A stretch of 64,000 bases of DNA, taken from assembly GCF_037038585.1 (NCBI RefSeq), contig NC_092524.1:49809001-49873000 (forward strand). The letters run 5' to 3'. This DNA comes from Patagioenas fasciata. Its lineage: Eukaryota > Chordata > Aves > Columbiformes > Columbidae. The translations under genes and the position numbers were made by a program. The notes below the pieces were generated by a model. That model worked only from the letters and a program-made list of their open reading frames with translations, did no database searches and was not told the origin of the DNA. Shown in pieces: positions 1 through 12,347 of the stretch. The first letter of the stretch is position 1, and each line of letters begins with the position of its first letter.

Positions 1-3000
1 AAAAACATATGGTTGTGACAGAATATTGAATCAGTATGAAGCATGAGCAATATCCATGTGTAGTATGTACAAGGAAAAAATTATAATCATCTTAGCTGAG
101 GACGATACAAATCCTTAGATGTTAGCAGTAGGAGATTATGGGAATAGAAGTATGAGAAATACATTTTGTGCATCAAAGGGCACAGAATCAGATCATATGT
201 GGCCACCAAACCAGTAAGCTCCATATCTGAATATTTCTGGTTTGATTTTGTTGTGAAATCTTACTCTCCTACTGAGAAAACTGAGAACTCATTATCACAC
301 CAGACATCCTCTAAAGCTGATGGAATACAGGCACAGGTGGGCCACAGGCTATTAGTAGACTGGAAAATACTTATGAGGATGGCATCATCACCTGATTTAA
401 CCCTGGAGATATAGACCAATACTAAAACATTATTTTCTGAGTTCTCTGCTTTCCAAGCTGAATTAGAAAGTCAGTCTGGACCAAAACAGAGCTTGGATAG
501 GTTTCTATTACTATTGATAAATCAGGAGATTTTATTATTTTTTTTTTTTTTAACTACCATCTGAGACTGTCAAAGTCTCTGCTGACTTCAGAACTGAGAG
601 AGCAGTTAAGGTCCTTTGACTGACCTGATCCTTAGAGAAAATAATTCTGTGAATACAATAAAATACCTTTTCACACTCTATTTCTAAAAATTCTCTAGGA
701 ATATCTTCTAATTCTAGAAAAACTTACAAACTTTTATCTGGTTCTTCTTTGACTTTTACACCCTTTTCAACTTTATGTCTGTTTTGGCACTTTAGATGAG
801 TTTAGTTCAAATGCAAAAACTCGTAATTAATTCCTGACAAATGACCCAGTACAGCTTACTGGCAATTTAATTATATAATAGCTAAAGAAGTCACAGTAGC
901 TCCTCTTTTGGACAGGAAAAGAGGAAAAGCAATAGCAGTCTTTTCCTGTCCAAGCCCCATGTGGGTACTACAAGTTCTGGAAAAGCACATTTTATTATAT
1001 GTAGAGTGTTTTATATACAAGGATTAACCTGTAAATTAAATTGAAGCCACATTCAGTGTCAAAATGATAAAACAAGTAATGTTAATTTCCTTGCAGGTTT
1101 TCGTTTCGTTTGTTTGCTCTTGTTCCTCTTTTGTCTGGACAAGAGATTATTGTAAACCAAGGAATGCTATTAATTCCTTCCAATGACAGAAAACTAAAGC
1201 ACAGAGGAACTGAATAGTTTATGCCATGAGTATGGGCTTCAGACCTCCTAAAACCAATCACCTAAACGTCCTCTATAGTCAATAGCTGTTTTCATAGGGC
1301 AGTTCATTCTATTTTAGGAAGGGATGAATCAGCCACTACAGCTACATTCTTCCTTCTATTGAGTACTGAGAGGTTTGGCATCTGGCTTGGAGGAGAGGTA
1401 TGCTTTTGGGTAGTGAAAATGAGGTCATGTGAGATATGCTGTTAGTCTTTAATAAGGCTGGGAGTAGAATCTAGGAATACTGGCAGGACAGTGCCTGTAT
1501 GAGCCACTAAACCATCCTTCTTGTCGAAAGTATATCTATTTTATTTTTCATGAGCTCCATATATCTTATTCTAATTAATTGATGACCCTCCACCATGGAC
1601 ATTTCAGAAGGCTATTTTTTTGTGATTTAGTAGTTATAGTATTGAATTAACCAAGTAAAAATATGTGAAGAAGGAAGCCATTCATAATTTATGTATCAGT
1701 GCTATTCTAAAACATTCAGTTGTTCCTCCTAAAAGGCAAAATGCTTAAGTTTCCTTTCTTAATAAACCAACTTTGTGACTGCTTGAGGAAAAGCCATTAT
1801 GTAAACAAAACAAGTAACTGTTTTTTGCTCTGAGGAAATAATTAGTAGCAAAGAATCCAAACTTAATAACAATAATAATGTGAACTCATCTGTCCTTTGT
1901 AAGACCTAGTTTTATCTAAACAATGCTCTTAGGAACAAGGTATAATTTAATGTTTTTTGCAAGATTTCATGTTCTCCCCCCTAAATATATAAGCAATAGC
2001 TCCTACCTCATTGGTGGTTTATTTAGTTCAGTCTTTTCACAGCTTACGTTCCAGTTTTGATTTTGACACAGTATTAATATGTTTGATGGGTTTGGGATTT
2101 TCTATGGTTAGTTGGCTAGACCACCTTTCAGAGGCTGATTAGTTGCATCTAAATAAATATGTATTTTGACATTGCAAATTGTTTATGATTTTGACTTTTC
2201 TGTTCATAGAAAAATCCTGCATAAGAATCTCTCTCCTACAGCACTTCAGCTTTCTTGACATTAATATGGTAACTTTTTCCTGATTCTTTTATCTTCACTT
2301 TTCATGACTGATTATTTCTGAGCACCAATAAATTAAACCTGCACGGGATGGTCTTGATAGCAAGTATAACATTCATTGGTTTTTTTTAGAGAAAAGCAGC
2401 TCAAAGATTGTGCCTTAACATTTACTGAAAGATTATTTGTATATTGTGCACTTAAGTTTTTGTAAGTAGATATTCTTATTAGAATCAATATCTCCCTTAT
2501 GTGATATTTCCAAGGCCTTTAACATGATGCAAGTGAAAATTTATAAATACTTGAGCTTTCCTACCACACTTACAGTCCCCATGTTTACATCTCATTTCTC
2601 CCTGTCTTCTTTCTTTTCCACTTTCTCAGTCAGGCAAATAAACAAGCCTTTTAAAATGCAAATATTGATATTTAAAATAATAGAGTCTCTTGTGCAAGAG
2701 AAACATGAAACCTGAAAGAAAACTGCTATTCAGAGCTTTGGAATCTCTCTCTGTAGGAGTCTGTGGTTGATATAAGCCAGAGTTGCATGGAGGAACAGTG
2801 ACGAGAGCAGGGAAGTGGCAAAGATGTTCAATTTATTTCCATCTGTTGCTTTCTGGACTGATGAAGACAAGTAACACCTAGCTTCAGCTGACTGCGTCTA
2901 TACTCAGTGTTACAAAGCTCTGTGTTCCTTCTCTGAGCATCATACACCTTGCATTTTTATTTAGTAGGTAAAGTGACTATCACAGGTAAAATTTGCAAAG

Positions 3001-5823
3001 TACTTTGTGATCTGTTCAGAGCAAGAACACCTTAGACATGTATAACAGTTTCTTTCGGAGGTTGCATACTGACCAGTGCTTTAATGAGGTCACTTATTAG
3101 AAAATTTTACTTAATTTTCCAGGATCCTTGTCAAAATAAATTTTGAACTGTGTGACAAGACTCCAAGTCAGCAAGACCTCTGAAGTTAATGTTTTCCTTA
3201 AAATGAAAGCACCATAAACAACAGAGTTTCAACTTCTAAACCTACATTTTGGTAAAACAAAAGGCAATGAACTAGAACACAGTGTTTCTTGGAAGAAGAA
3301 GAAAAGAATCTCAGGTCTGCGTTTGAGACAGACATAAATAAAGGATCTCAGAATCAATTTTTCCCCTCATGTCTGTGTCATTGCCATTAGGACCTTTTTT
3401 TTTTTTTCTTAGTCTTGCTTCATGCACTTTCAGTAACTTCCCAGTTACGACAAATGCTGGGTCCTGAGGGAGAGTCTTTTTTCCAGGTTACTTTATGTGC
3501 CTCCTCCTCTTACGAGGCTTCTAGTCTTACTCAGCCTGCTGGGAATATGTCTTCTTTCCACCCTGCCCATCACCCTCACATGGTCACTTGACCCCAAGAG
3601 CAGTCCCAGGGGAACCCTATGCAATGTACAGAAGCCTAAGACAGAAGAAACTCTTCTCTGCAACCTCAGAAAAAAACCTTGTAACCACACGGTAGACTGG
3701 GAACAAAAGACAGACAATAGCCTTCAATTTATAATAATTTCTATTCAGGTCAAGTTACAAAATTCACTCTTTTTGACAAGAGATATGCTTTCATCTTGAT
3801 AGGGATATTTAACATTGATATACAGCAAGCTTCAGTAACAAATTATAATTTCTTGGTCTGGAAAAATTGCTTTCTTTATATGATCTTTAATGTTAATTTT
3901 TTTCATGGTGTTGATGCTGGAGGGGCATGAGGGTCTTACATTTTCTTTGACTTTATTATGATGGATGTGTTATTGAGACTTTGTAAATGATGTAAACTTC
4001 CCAGTCACATAACAAAGTAGAGCTTAGAAAGTTTATTGCCCAAGATCTATATTTTGTCTAGACCAAACATAGTAATAAAAAACCATGGAGAATAAAAATT
4101 AAGCTGAATGGAGTTCAATTTGCAGTAAACACAAATTAAATTGGGACAAATCACTACAGTTACAAATATTGAAGGGAAGAGCATAAAGTGCAGTCTTCAA
4201 TTTCTGAAGTCTGCAGTTGAAGGTATTACAGTTGAAGTCCACTTTACAGTAGGAAAATGAACCACAGCTGCTGATGGGCTTTAGTGTGCATAAATCAGGA
4301 ATGCAAAAAGATTGAAATAGTAATATGGGCTTATATTGCCTGCCAGGGGCAAAGAAGGAACTCCTTTACTACCCAAGATATGTAACTTAGCTCTGGATTT
4401 GTTTTAGAGCACTAGAAACTGAACACAGTGATAAGCTAAAATAATGAACACTGATACTCTTTTCAATGTTATTATCTGCTGATTGCCTGACTGGTGTGTT
4501 TCATGTGCATGTTCAGGATTAACACAGCACTTTCTCCAAGGCCAGGCTGGCTGGCATGATTCAGGTAATTTTTTTTTTTTTTTTGGCTTTTCTTTATAGT
4601 GTTGTTGGTTCCCTAAAGCCTTCTGGGAATTTGACTCGGAACTGTTGTCACATAGGAATACAGGTGATCCTCGTATTTTCTCCTCATGGCATGGTTGTGG
4701 CTTTTTAACTCTTAATGTAATTCTACATTTTGTTACAGGAAGAGTGAAAGTGTATTGTAGACTCCTTGAGACTGCTTTCTTTTTAGATGGTGCTTGCTTC
4801 AATAGTTTTCTCCTATCTGGCATCCTTACATACTTACTGTTCATCACATTCTCTAGTGATTGGCAACTTGTATTCCTTCTATGAATGAAGACCTGTCTGG
4901 CAGTCACCAGGCTTTGGAAGGAGTTAATTTCAAAGGATTCTTGCTCCTCAGTTGGCCACTGTGTTCCCCAGACATCAGTCTGAGAGGTGGGTGACTTCAA
5001 CAGCAAATGGTATGAGACCTGTTCATATAGCAGAAATGCTCAGATTCTCCATTTTAAACTCTAAGATGTGTAAGCACTTTCCTGAAGGCTTGATAAATGT
5101 AATTCTCTGTCCTTTTCTGAGTCTGTCTCTTTAGTATTTATATTGTCTCTTAGGCTGCACTACACAATATTTGAAATAATAGTAATTGAAATACAAATAG
5201 GATTTTTCAATAGCAGAAGAATCATAGATATTTTAAAATATTCAAAACATAACTTTCTTTCTTTTCAATTGCAATTACACACTTCAGGGACATGAAAAAT
5301 CAGACCCTGACCCTAAGTGACTAGAGATGTGAGAGTATCATGGGTAAGTCTCTATAGACTGATACACTTCCCTATTCTCAGTACCTGAGCCAAGTTTGAG
5401 TAATCTGCCAGATTTACATGTTTGCAGAGAGAGGCTGAGTCCTGTTAACAGAAGAGTGGCTTTACTGTGCCAGAGTTAGATAGCACTGCCAACTCTGTGC
5501 TCTCCTGATGTAACTCAGTACCAGAGCGAGGCTGGCTGACAGTGAGTGTAGGATCCAGCCTATAGTGTATAGCTGCTTTGATATTTCAATGGGATGTGCA
5601 TTTCTCAGGAAGCTTTCAAAGTGTACCCAGCAACAACTGTTTCCAACCCTCAGCCTCCTTTTCAAGTAACAATTTTGTTCTCATATTCTACTGTGCTTAC
5701 CAGCAGTTTGTTTTTTTTTTTTTTTAAAGGAATTTGTAGATACACAAAACTCCCTCATTTGCTGATTTTGAGTATCCAATAAAACTGCCTTTGAACCTCA
5801 GTTTGGTCTAATCACTTAATTAT
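1..5823. other. Unique AT-rich non-coding stretch
   Basis: I see no recognisable gene or transposon here. Seen directly: long T runs at 538-551, 3395-3407, 4569-4584 and 5711-5725. Two reading frames are longer than most background frames. One at 3497-3799 (+) starts only at GTG and has a hydrophobic first third. One at 4404-5006 (-) is open for 200 codons but begins at TTG and includes a lysine run that is simply the antisense of the T run at 4569. Neither has codon or domain features I can tie to a family. Likely intron or intergenic DNA. Confidence 0.6.
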
Positions 5824-5828
5824 GCAAC

Positions 5829-6541
5829 TGTCACGGTTTAATTGCAATGTGACATTAAACTGTGGCAGATGCTCTCTGTTACCCCACATCCTCTCCACAT
5901 AGGAAAAGTTAGGAGGAAGGAAGAGAGGCTTCAAGTTGGAAAAGTTTTTATAGGCTTTACTAATGCTACTAATAAATAGAGAAAATGATACAAAATATAC
6001 AAAACCAATCTTGAATACTCCGGGGCAGCGGTTTCACCCCATGTGGAGTTGGTGTGACTCCAGCAGCTGGAGGGCAGGCACCCAGAAGTCCTGAGCAGGC
6101 CTCCACAGCAAACCAGAACAGGATTCAGGGATGCAGAGTCTGGAACCAGGCCTTGGATTGCAGACTTGGCAGGCCGGGTCCTCTTCAGATGTTGGCCATG
6201 GTCGAAGAGTGCAAGACCCTTGTGATCTCCCTCTTTTATAGGGTGTATGACATGGATGGGATGGAATACTCGGTTTGTCAGTTTTAGTCACCTGTTCTGT
6301 CCACTCCTCCTTGCAAATACCCCCTCTTGCAATGGAACAGGTGGAATTTTATCAGGATTCTTAGTTGTTATAGCAATAAATCTAATCACGAGCTTCTCCA
6401 GCATTCCATTGGTCACCCTTATCAGTTTCGGAGCGCAATTTTCGAAAAACATGCAGTTACTTAGAAGGCACTTAGAAGAACTTAGCTGAAAGGAAAAATC
6501 ACTAAAAGATAACTGGTCTTGTTTATAACAAAACCAGGACA
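5829..6541 (-). mobile_element. Solo LTR, ERVL-like, copy A
   Basis: On the minus strand the element starts TGTCCTGGTTTTG (its 5' end at 6541) and ends CCGTGACA (at 5829), giving the TG...CA ends expected of a retroviral LTR. It is flanked by a 5-bp target duplication with one mismatch, GCAAC at 5824-5828 and ACAAC at 6542-6546. Its middle contains TATAAAAG (plus coordinates 6233-6240) followed by a GGGAGATC-like segment, then a segment reading TTGGTTTTGTATATTTTG that is shared with the copies at 13457 and 41191. No gag, pol or env sequence is attached, so it is a solo LTR left by recombination between the two LTRs of a provirus. A 5-bp duplication is typical of class III (ERVL) elements; that class assignment is inference. 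Short frames inside it are not genes. Confidence 0.88.
6233..6240 (-). promoter_or_regulatory. Probable TATA box of LTR copy A
   Basis: The minus strand reads TATAAAAG about 300 bases from the LTR 5' end. The same position in copy B (13691-13698) also holds ATATAAAA. This places the likely U3 promoter core; whether it is active cannot be seen from sequence. Confidence 0.5.
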
Positions 6542-6546
6542 ACAAC

Positions 6547-8378
6547 CAATTGATAGAAACCTTATTCTTGTAACAGCACATGAATTTAATGGGACAGAGT
6601 CAAGACGTGAAAGTTATGTGCATAAGAAGATTATATGCTTAAGCAGTATGCACATGAAACCACAGGTAGCAATGAGCTTTATCACTTAGAAAAAGAAAAA
6701 TAAGACACATCCTTCAAGCATGGAGAAAGGCAAAGGGATCTTTTGCAAATGGCTTTCTTGACTGCCTTCCTACAGCTAATTCACTGCAAAGGACAGATGA
6801 AATGACCTTTCTCCTCCTCATTAAATAACAATTATGAGAAATTTGTAGTTACGAAGAGTGCATGTAAATGCCTGATAAGAATACCTTCCTTTGGGGCTCA
6901 GTGATGGCTTTTCAGGGACCATGAGGATGCAAAGAAAAGCAGTTTGGGTGGTGTTGTTATCGTCTTAGTATTTAGACAGGCATCACCCATTCGTCCTCCC
7001 CCACACTTCCCCCCATCAATTGGATGTAAGTCAGAGCGATCATTTGAGTATTTAGACAGAATGTCCTCTACCCACCAAATAATTTAGATATGTGTCAGTC
7101 AGAGTGATACTGAAATCATCCATCAAAGGATTACTGCATGCAGTCCTCACCATGCCAGCTTGAACCTGCCAGTCATGATTTCTCACCTCCTTTAGGAAAA
7201 TGCTGGGACACTTTCACCAACTTTGAGTTTTCTGAGCCAAATTGTCATCTGGTAGAAATCAGGATAGCTTCATTAAAGTCACTGGCACAATACCAAGTTA
7301 CTTTCCATAGCCCAGAGTGTTTAAAGGCCATGACTGCAACTGTCCTTTACACACAATGGTGAGAAGAACTGGAAGAAAATTCTGCTGAATTATCTCTCCT
7401 TTTAAACCACAATTAGGACCAGCTACTAGCTATTCCTTGTAGATGAAGCAGGAAATATCAAAAGCCTGTTGAAATGAATTAACTGATTTCAGGTTCAGAT
7501 TGCATTTAGTTAAATTTTGGTGATGCTGATTACTGATGATAAGTTATTTGAGATGTTCCTGTTTTGCAGTTATTCTAGTGATCTGAGAGTGTTGAAACGT
7601 ATAAACATTCTCTTACAGCTCATAGTTCTCTGTCTTCTTTTCAACCCAAATTTTCCTATCTCTCTCTCTTTCTTACTTCCTCAGCGGTCATGTATTATAA
7701 ACCAAACAAAGATTGTCAGCAGTTTTTCACAGATATTTATATACATCGACTATATTTAACACACCTATATTTATTTACTTATTATATTATATTTTTGACA
7801 GGCATATAATATGCTCATTTTTCAGTAACTGGCAGTGCTCAAATAGCATGAATGAGTGTCTTCTCACTGTGATTATAAATTGGAAAGATGATCCTTGCCT
7901 GTATTAGATGAGTGTCATGAGATCCTCTGGAAATGAGCTAGAGAAGAAAGAGACAGCTATCTTTACATGACATTTCACAGCACTTAATTTCTAAATCTGA
8001 AATATCCAAATGACCCTGGGCTGCTCATTTTAGATTAAAGTGGTAATGATCCCTTTTCCATTCAGCAGTAACATTCCATCTTTCATCACACTGTGCATCA
8101 CAGCCATAAAGGGCCCATAATAAATAGTTAAGGAAATTTGTAAAAAGAAACTGGCATTACAAAATAAACACATTTAGTGAAGTGAGATTTGTGTTGACAT
8201 GAAAGCTCTCATCAACTGCAAGACTAGGTATAGAGAAACAGATTTCATGTGTGGTGTCACCTGCCAACGACCCTTGATTCCAGCTGGAGACATGGTGTGC
8301 AGAATTCAGCGTGTATTCAGTAGTCAAACTGCTGGCACCACGTTGTCAAAAATACCATCTGAAACTTGGAGAGTGAGA
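6547..8378. other. Unique non-coding stretch
   Basis: Apart from the degenerate repeat at 6967-7112, I see nothing recognisable. Frames of 60-80 codons at 7138-7362, 7517-7759 and 7713-7907 overlap one another and lack any domain signature. They are in line with chance in AT-rich DNA. Confidence 0.6.
6967..7112 (+). repeat. Degenerate two-unit tandem repeat
   Basis: Two consecutive units of about 80 and 66 bases each begin with the identical 13-mer AGTATTTAGACAG (6967 and 7047). Each then has a C-rich patch (CCTCCCCCACAC in unit 1, CCTCTACCCACC in unit 2) and ends near GTCAGAGCGAT or GTCAGAGTGAT. The matching order of three sub-motifs argues for an old tandem duplication rather than coincidence. 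Confidence 0.6.
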
Positions 8379-8522
8379 ACATAAGGAGATGAATGCCTGT
8401 GTGAATTATACTGAAGCTTCTTGAGTTATCACCTGAAAGATGTGGAAACAACATAAGGAGATGAATGCCTGTGTGAATTATACTGAAGCTTCTTGAGTTA
8501 TCACCTGAAAGATGTGGAAACA
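8379..8522 (+). repeat. Perfect 2 x 72-bp tandem duplication
   Basis: Copy 1 is 8379-8450 and copy 2 is 8451-8522. Each begins ACATAAGGAGATGAATGCCT and ends GATGTGGAAACA, and I find no mismatch between them. The unit is 72 bp, so it keeps the frame. On the minus strand both copies translate without a stop, but the enclosing 68-codon frame has no family resemblance I recognise. Complete identity means either a recent duplication, a polymorphic minisatellite allele or an assembly artefact. Confidence 0.97.
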
Positions 8523-11500
8523 TCTACCATTACTGATATGTAGGCCAATACAGCTTTACCTTCCCATGCAGGAGCTGAGTCTGATCTGGACATTAGTGAC
8601 TGTGCTGTAACTGCAGTCAGCCTGAAACGTACCTTGTCTCCTGGTGTGCCTGTCAGCCCACCTGACCTCCAGGTACATGTCTGTGGACATTCTGGGACAT
8701 ACTAAAACACCAGCCACAGCTGGGCATGGGGTGGGGGCTATACAAACAAAGAAACTCTATTTTGATATAATGAGCATAACTTAATTGAAAAGATATTGTA
8801 ATTTTCTGAGGAAAAAAAATATAAAAAAACAACAACAAGGATTTTGAGGAGTTTCTGATCAACAATTTTACCTGATAGTGGTAACAGAATAAATTAATGA
8901 AAGCGAAAGGAAAAACATAAGTATTTTAGCAGAAGAGTTATCCTTCTGGTGAAACCACTGTCCAGATCTGTATCTGATGCTAATATCAACTATTCCCCTG
9001 TCTGCCTTTTGCTACAAGAGGAAAGAAGGCTTGCTTTTCATGTTCTGGGAATGAAAGCAAAGACTAATAAAATGCAGAAGAATGCAAACACTGAACTTTA
9101 TTATTATTCACATACGTGAGAAGTAGTTTATAAGGAAATTATTCACCATAGTTCTTAAGAAATGAACAAATATTCAAATTTACACAATGAAAAAAGCTGA
9201 ATTCAACAAATGAATAATTGAATTTGAGTTCTTGCATCACTGTAGTTCACTATAGCTTCATTTTTCACCCGTGCTGTGGATGTTTTGGAAGTCCTTCTGA
9301 AATCCACTGTGTAGATTATGGAGTATCCAGAGCTGGTGCGAGTCCAAAGGTTTCCCCTCAGGTTAGGCTGTCTGGGATTCACTGTCTGCTGACATACCGA
9401 TCTGTCTAAGCCTGTAACCAAAGTGATATGATGCTAGGCTAGAATTAAATTATCAGATATTATCTTCATCTCTAAGGTTCCCTCTCTCTGACAGGCTCTA
9501 TATTTTCTCTAGGAGGCTATGTCAGCTATAAATGAACAAACCTGCATATTCTGTTATTTTTTATGTGACAGAATTTAGTGCTAGAGTGCTAGCTGACCTA
9601 CACTGAATTTTCCATAATCTAAAATATTTTCCTCTCCTACCCCCAATCTTTAATAGATTTAAAATCTCAAGTTCTCACCCAGCAGTAAACAACTTGGAAT
9701 TATCTCAGATTTACTATGAGGCAGAAGAGTCCTGTCATCAGCAGGGGAATGGCCTTTCACCAAGGGGCAAAAGTCCATAAAGCACCTTGCATTACAGCAT
9801 GATAAGAGGGTGCACTTCAGCAGTAAGAATTACAAGCTTCTGTGTACAATAAATGCAAGGTAATTTCAGGTAGCTTTCCTTCTACACTTTGCCCTGTACT
9901 TTTATGGGAAGAATCAGCAGCTGAAAAAAATCACATCTTCCAAACCTCTGTAACCTAATATTTAGTAATTGTGATTCTTGATCAAAAATTAGTATTTTTG
10001 CATGATTCAAATGGAAATTAATACAACTTACATGCAGTAGGAGCTGAGATCTGATGCACTTATTACAGGTGTGTGCCTAGGATGCTGTAGCTAGTTCTGA
10101 TAGGGTAATGTAGACCGGCCGCACTGAAAGAACTTGTGCATTCTGGTAACAACTGTAGAAAGTTTGCGTGCTTCTTTTACGTTACTGAAACTTAGATACC
10201 TCTACAGCAATTTTTAACAGCATAACTGTGCACAACAGTTTATGACAGAATGAAAAATAGCAATTTAAACCGTATGAGCAATTTGGGACAAGAGGACATT
10301 ATAGCTACCTTGGCTGAGAATTTACTGAGAGGCTGAATTAATGTCCTTGTTCTTCTCAAAAGTGCTACTGACATTTAGTTGACCAAAAGTTATTTGAGCC
10401 ACTAAAACCTATTTGAATAATGTTTACTGGGAGCAAAATATATGGAGATGCTACTATGCTGGAGGGAAGAATACTCCTTTAAAATAACCAACATCAGTAT
10501 GATTAGTCTTTTTTTTTTTTTTTTTTTATATTTGATAATTTCTTTTCCTATATTAACTCCATGAATCTATGAGATTTCAGGTTCACGAAGCTGGGTAAAT
10601 GTACGTCCCACAGGCTTTATAGCCAGGATAGCTGACAATTGCTCTGCTACCAACACTTTTTATACACTTCTGTAGATCAATTTGTTGCCAGGCATTTGTT
10701 ACACTGGTACTAGGTTTTTAATGCTCAGCAAGAAAATTTTCCAGTACACCTTTAGGTAATAAGCGTCTTCAGTAAATGTCAGGTATGTCAGATACTATTT
10801 CTTGCCTTATTCCAGCCTTCTGGCTGGGGTGTCCTGTTCTGCCTGGCTTCTTGTTTGGCATCCCACCCATGCCTTTTGACTGTCCACTGCCTATTGTGTT
10901 ACTGCCAGTTCCCAGCCTTTTGCTTCCAGACTGTTTCTTCTGCTTCTTATCTGTCTGTATGGTTTTGGTTTTGTTTTTGTTTTTGTTTTTTTTTTTTTTT
11001 TTCCTGAGCTTGGTCCATTTTTCTCTCACCAAATCCTTCTTTTTACCAAAGTGTGTGTTGGGAATGATACAGATTTCTTGCACATTGTGTGTGGATGTAA
11101 GAGGGGAAATAACTAGATGCCTGGTCTGCACAGTAGCTCCAAGTGCAGTCAAGTTCTTCCAAGGCACACATTTTCAGTGTAATGAGGGAGGACCAACTAT
11201 TTGCAGAAGAGACTATGTCTAAATTGTTCTTTGCACACATGGCTCTGCTCTGCCCACCTGTCCCCCAATGCCTTTCCTCAGCATACTTAAAATATTTTAG
11301 CAACCAGCAAGAACATCAGACATGTTTGTGAGATAACAACCAGGATACTGGTTGAAGTTGTGAAATACAAGGTTAGAAAAGGCTGACCATATTTTTCCTG
11401 CTACTGAATCCTGTAAATCTGATCTTTTATTGCATCTAGGAGAACAAACCCCCCATCATCCAGCAATCCTATGAGCCAACTGTGCAAAAAAAGGAAGTAA

Positions 11501-12226
11501 AGGTATTAGTTCATTTCAGGATTCCAGACTTTTTGAAAAAACTGCATTTGTTTGAGTAAGAAGCAATATATTTTCCTAGATTTTTCTCTCCCTACTCTGA
11601 CTAGTTCTTCACTGAACCTTCTGTCATATACAGAAGCATAGTAAGTTTGCATACACAGTACAAGATGCCTGAGTACAAGAAAGCTCCAGCCCAATGCATT
11701 ATTTTATTGTAACAAGCTCCCTTAAGAGCATAACTTTATGCTTAGATCTGAGTGGAGACATAGATATTTTGCAATCTTATAATTGAGGCAAAGACATTAA
11801 TGGTATAATATGTTACTGGATGCTAATACAAGCAAACAGGCAAACCCAATAAGTTTTGTAATTTTCTGTAGTTTTCCGTTAACGGCTTTGGGATAGGCTT
11901 TGTGAAGAGTATGACTTTAAAAAAGAATTTATCCTGAAGAGTTCATGTTCTTTGGAAAAACAGATTTTAAATATACTTTAAAGGCTGGATGATTATTGAC
12001 ATGCTACAGCCTTGCAGTGAAATACCAAAGAGACCTACAGGTGCACCTGGTGTTTGCCTCAAGGCTCTACTTTGATATGGTTTCTCTGAGGGAGCTCCCT
12101 TCTCTTGGGAATTAATTACAACCTGTTGATCACAGACTCTGCAAGCTGCCACAGGCAACTTCTCATTCCTTCTCTGACAACCTGCGCTTTTTAACATATT
12201 TGCATCTCTTGGTCACCACCTTAGTT
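8523..12226. other. Unique non-coding stretch with T-rich low complexity
   Basis: No transposon is recognised. T runs lie at 10509-10527 and 10986-11002, the second embedded in a TTTTG repeat (10962-11002). The overlapping long frames at 10776-11222 (+, 148 codons) and 10769-11167 (-, 132 codons) cross this low-complexity tract and owe part of their length to it. One CpG-containing interval at 9269-9411 is listed separately as a weak exon candidate. Confidence 0.55.
9269..9411 (-). other. Weak candidate coding exon (unidentified)
   Basis: On the minus strand an acceptor-like TTGGTTACAG (just right of 9411) and a donor-like CGG/GTGAAA (just left of 9269) bound 143 bases. They are open in one phase for 47 codons, beginning LDRSVCQQTVNPRQPNLRGN and ending RRTSKTSTAR. 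The interval keeps three CpG dinucleotides in a CpG-poor neighbourhood, as conserved exons often do. Against it: the acceptor pyrimidine tract is poor, the donor is only moderate, and the opposite strand is open over the same bases. I do not recognise the protein. It could be an old pseudogene piece or chance. Confidence 0.18.
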
Positions 12227-12347
12227 CACAGAATCACAGAATGTTAGGGACTGGAAGGGACCTTGAAAGATCATCCAGTCCAATCCCCCTGCCGGAGCAG
12301 GAACACCTAGATGAGGTTACACAGGAAGGCGTCCAGGCGGGTTTTGT
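12227..12347 (-). mobile_element. CR1 LINE 3'-tail fragment
   Basis: On the plus strand the sequence runs from CACAGAATCACAGAATGTT through GGGACTGGAAGGGACCTTG and ATCCAGTCCAATCCCCCTGC to GTCCAGGCGGGTTTTG. That is the complement of the extreme 3' end of an avian CR1 element, including the terminal ATTCTGTG-type repeat. Only about 120 bases remain, so it holds the short 3' UTR and the last few codons of ORF2. Severe 5' truncation is normal for CR1, which copies from the 3' end. The chance frame at 12241-12483 runs across it and is not a gene. Confidence 0.93.

Noticed and set aside
3497-3799. 100-codon frame with a hydrophobic, signal-peptide-like start
   Set aside because: It starts at GTG, not ATG; the hydrophobic part is Leu/Ile-rich by composition, no good donor ends it, and a minus-strand frame is open over the same bases.
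10769-11222. Overlapping 148-codon plus and 132-codon minus frames
   Set aside because: Both cross the TTTTG/T-run low-complexity tract, which removes stops and gives Phe- or Lys-rich runs; no domain is visible.
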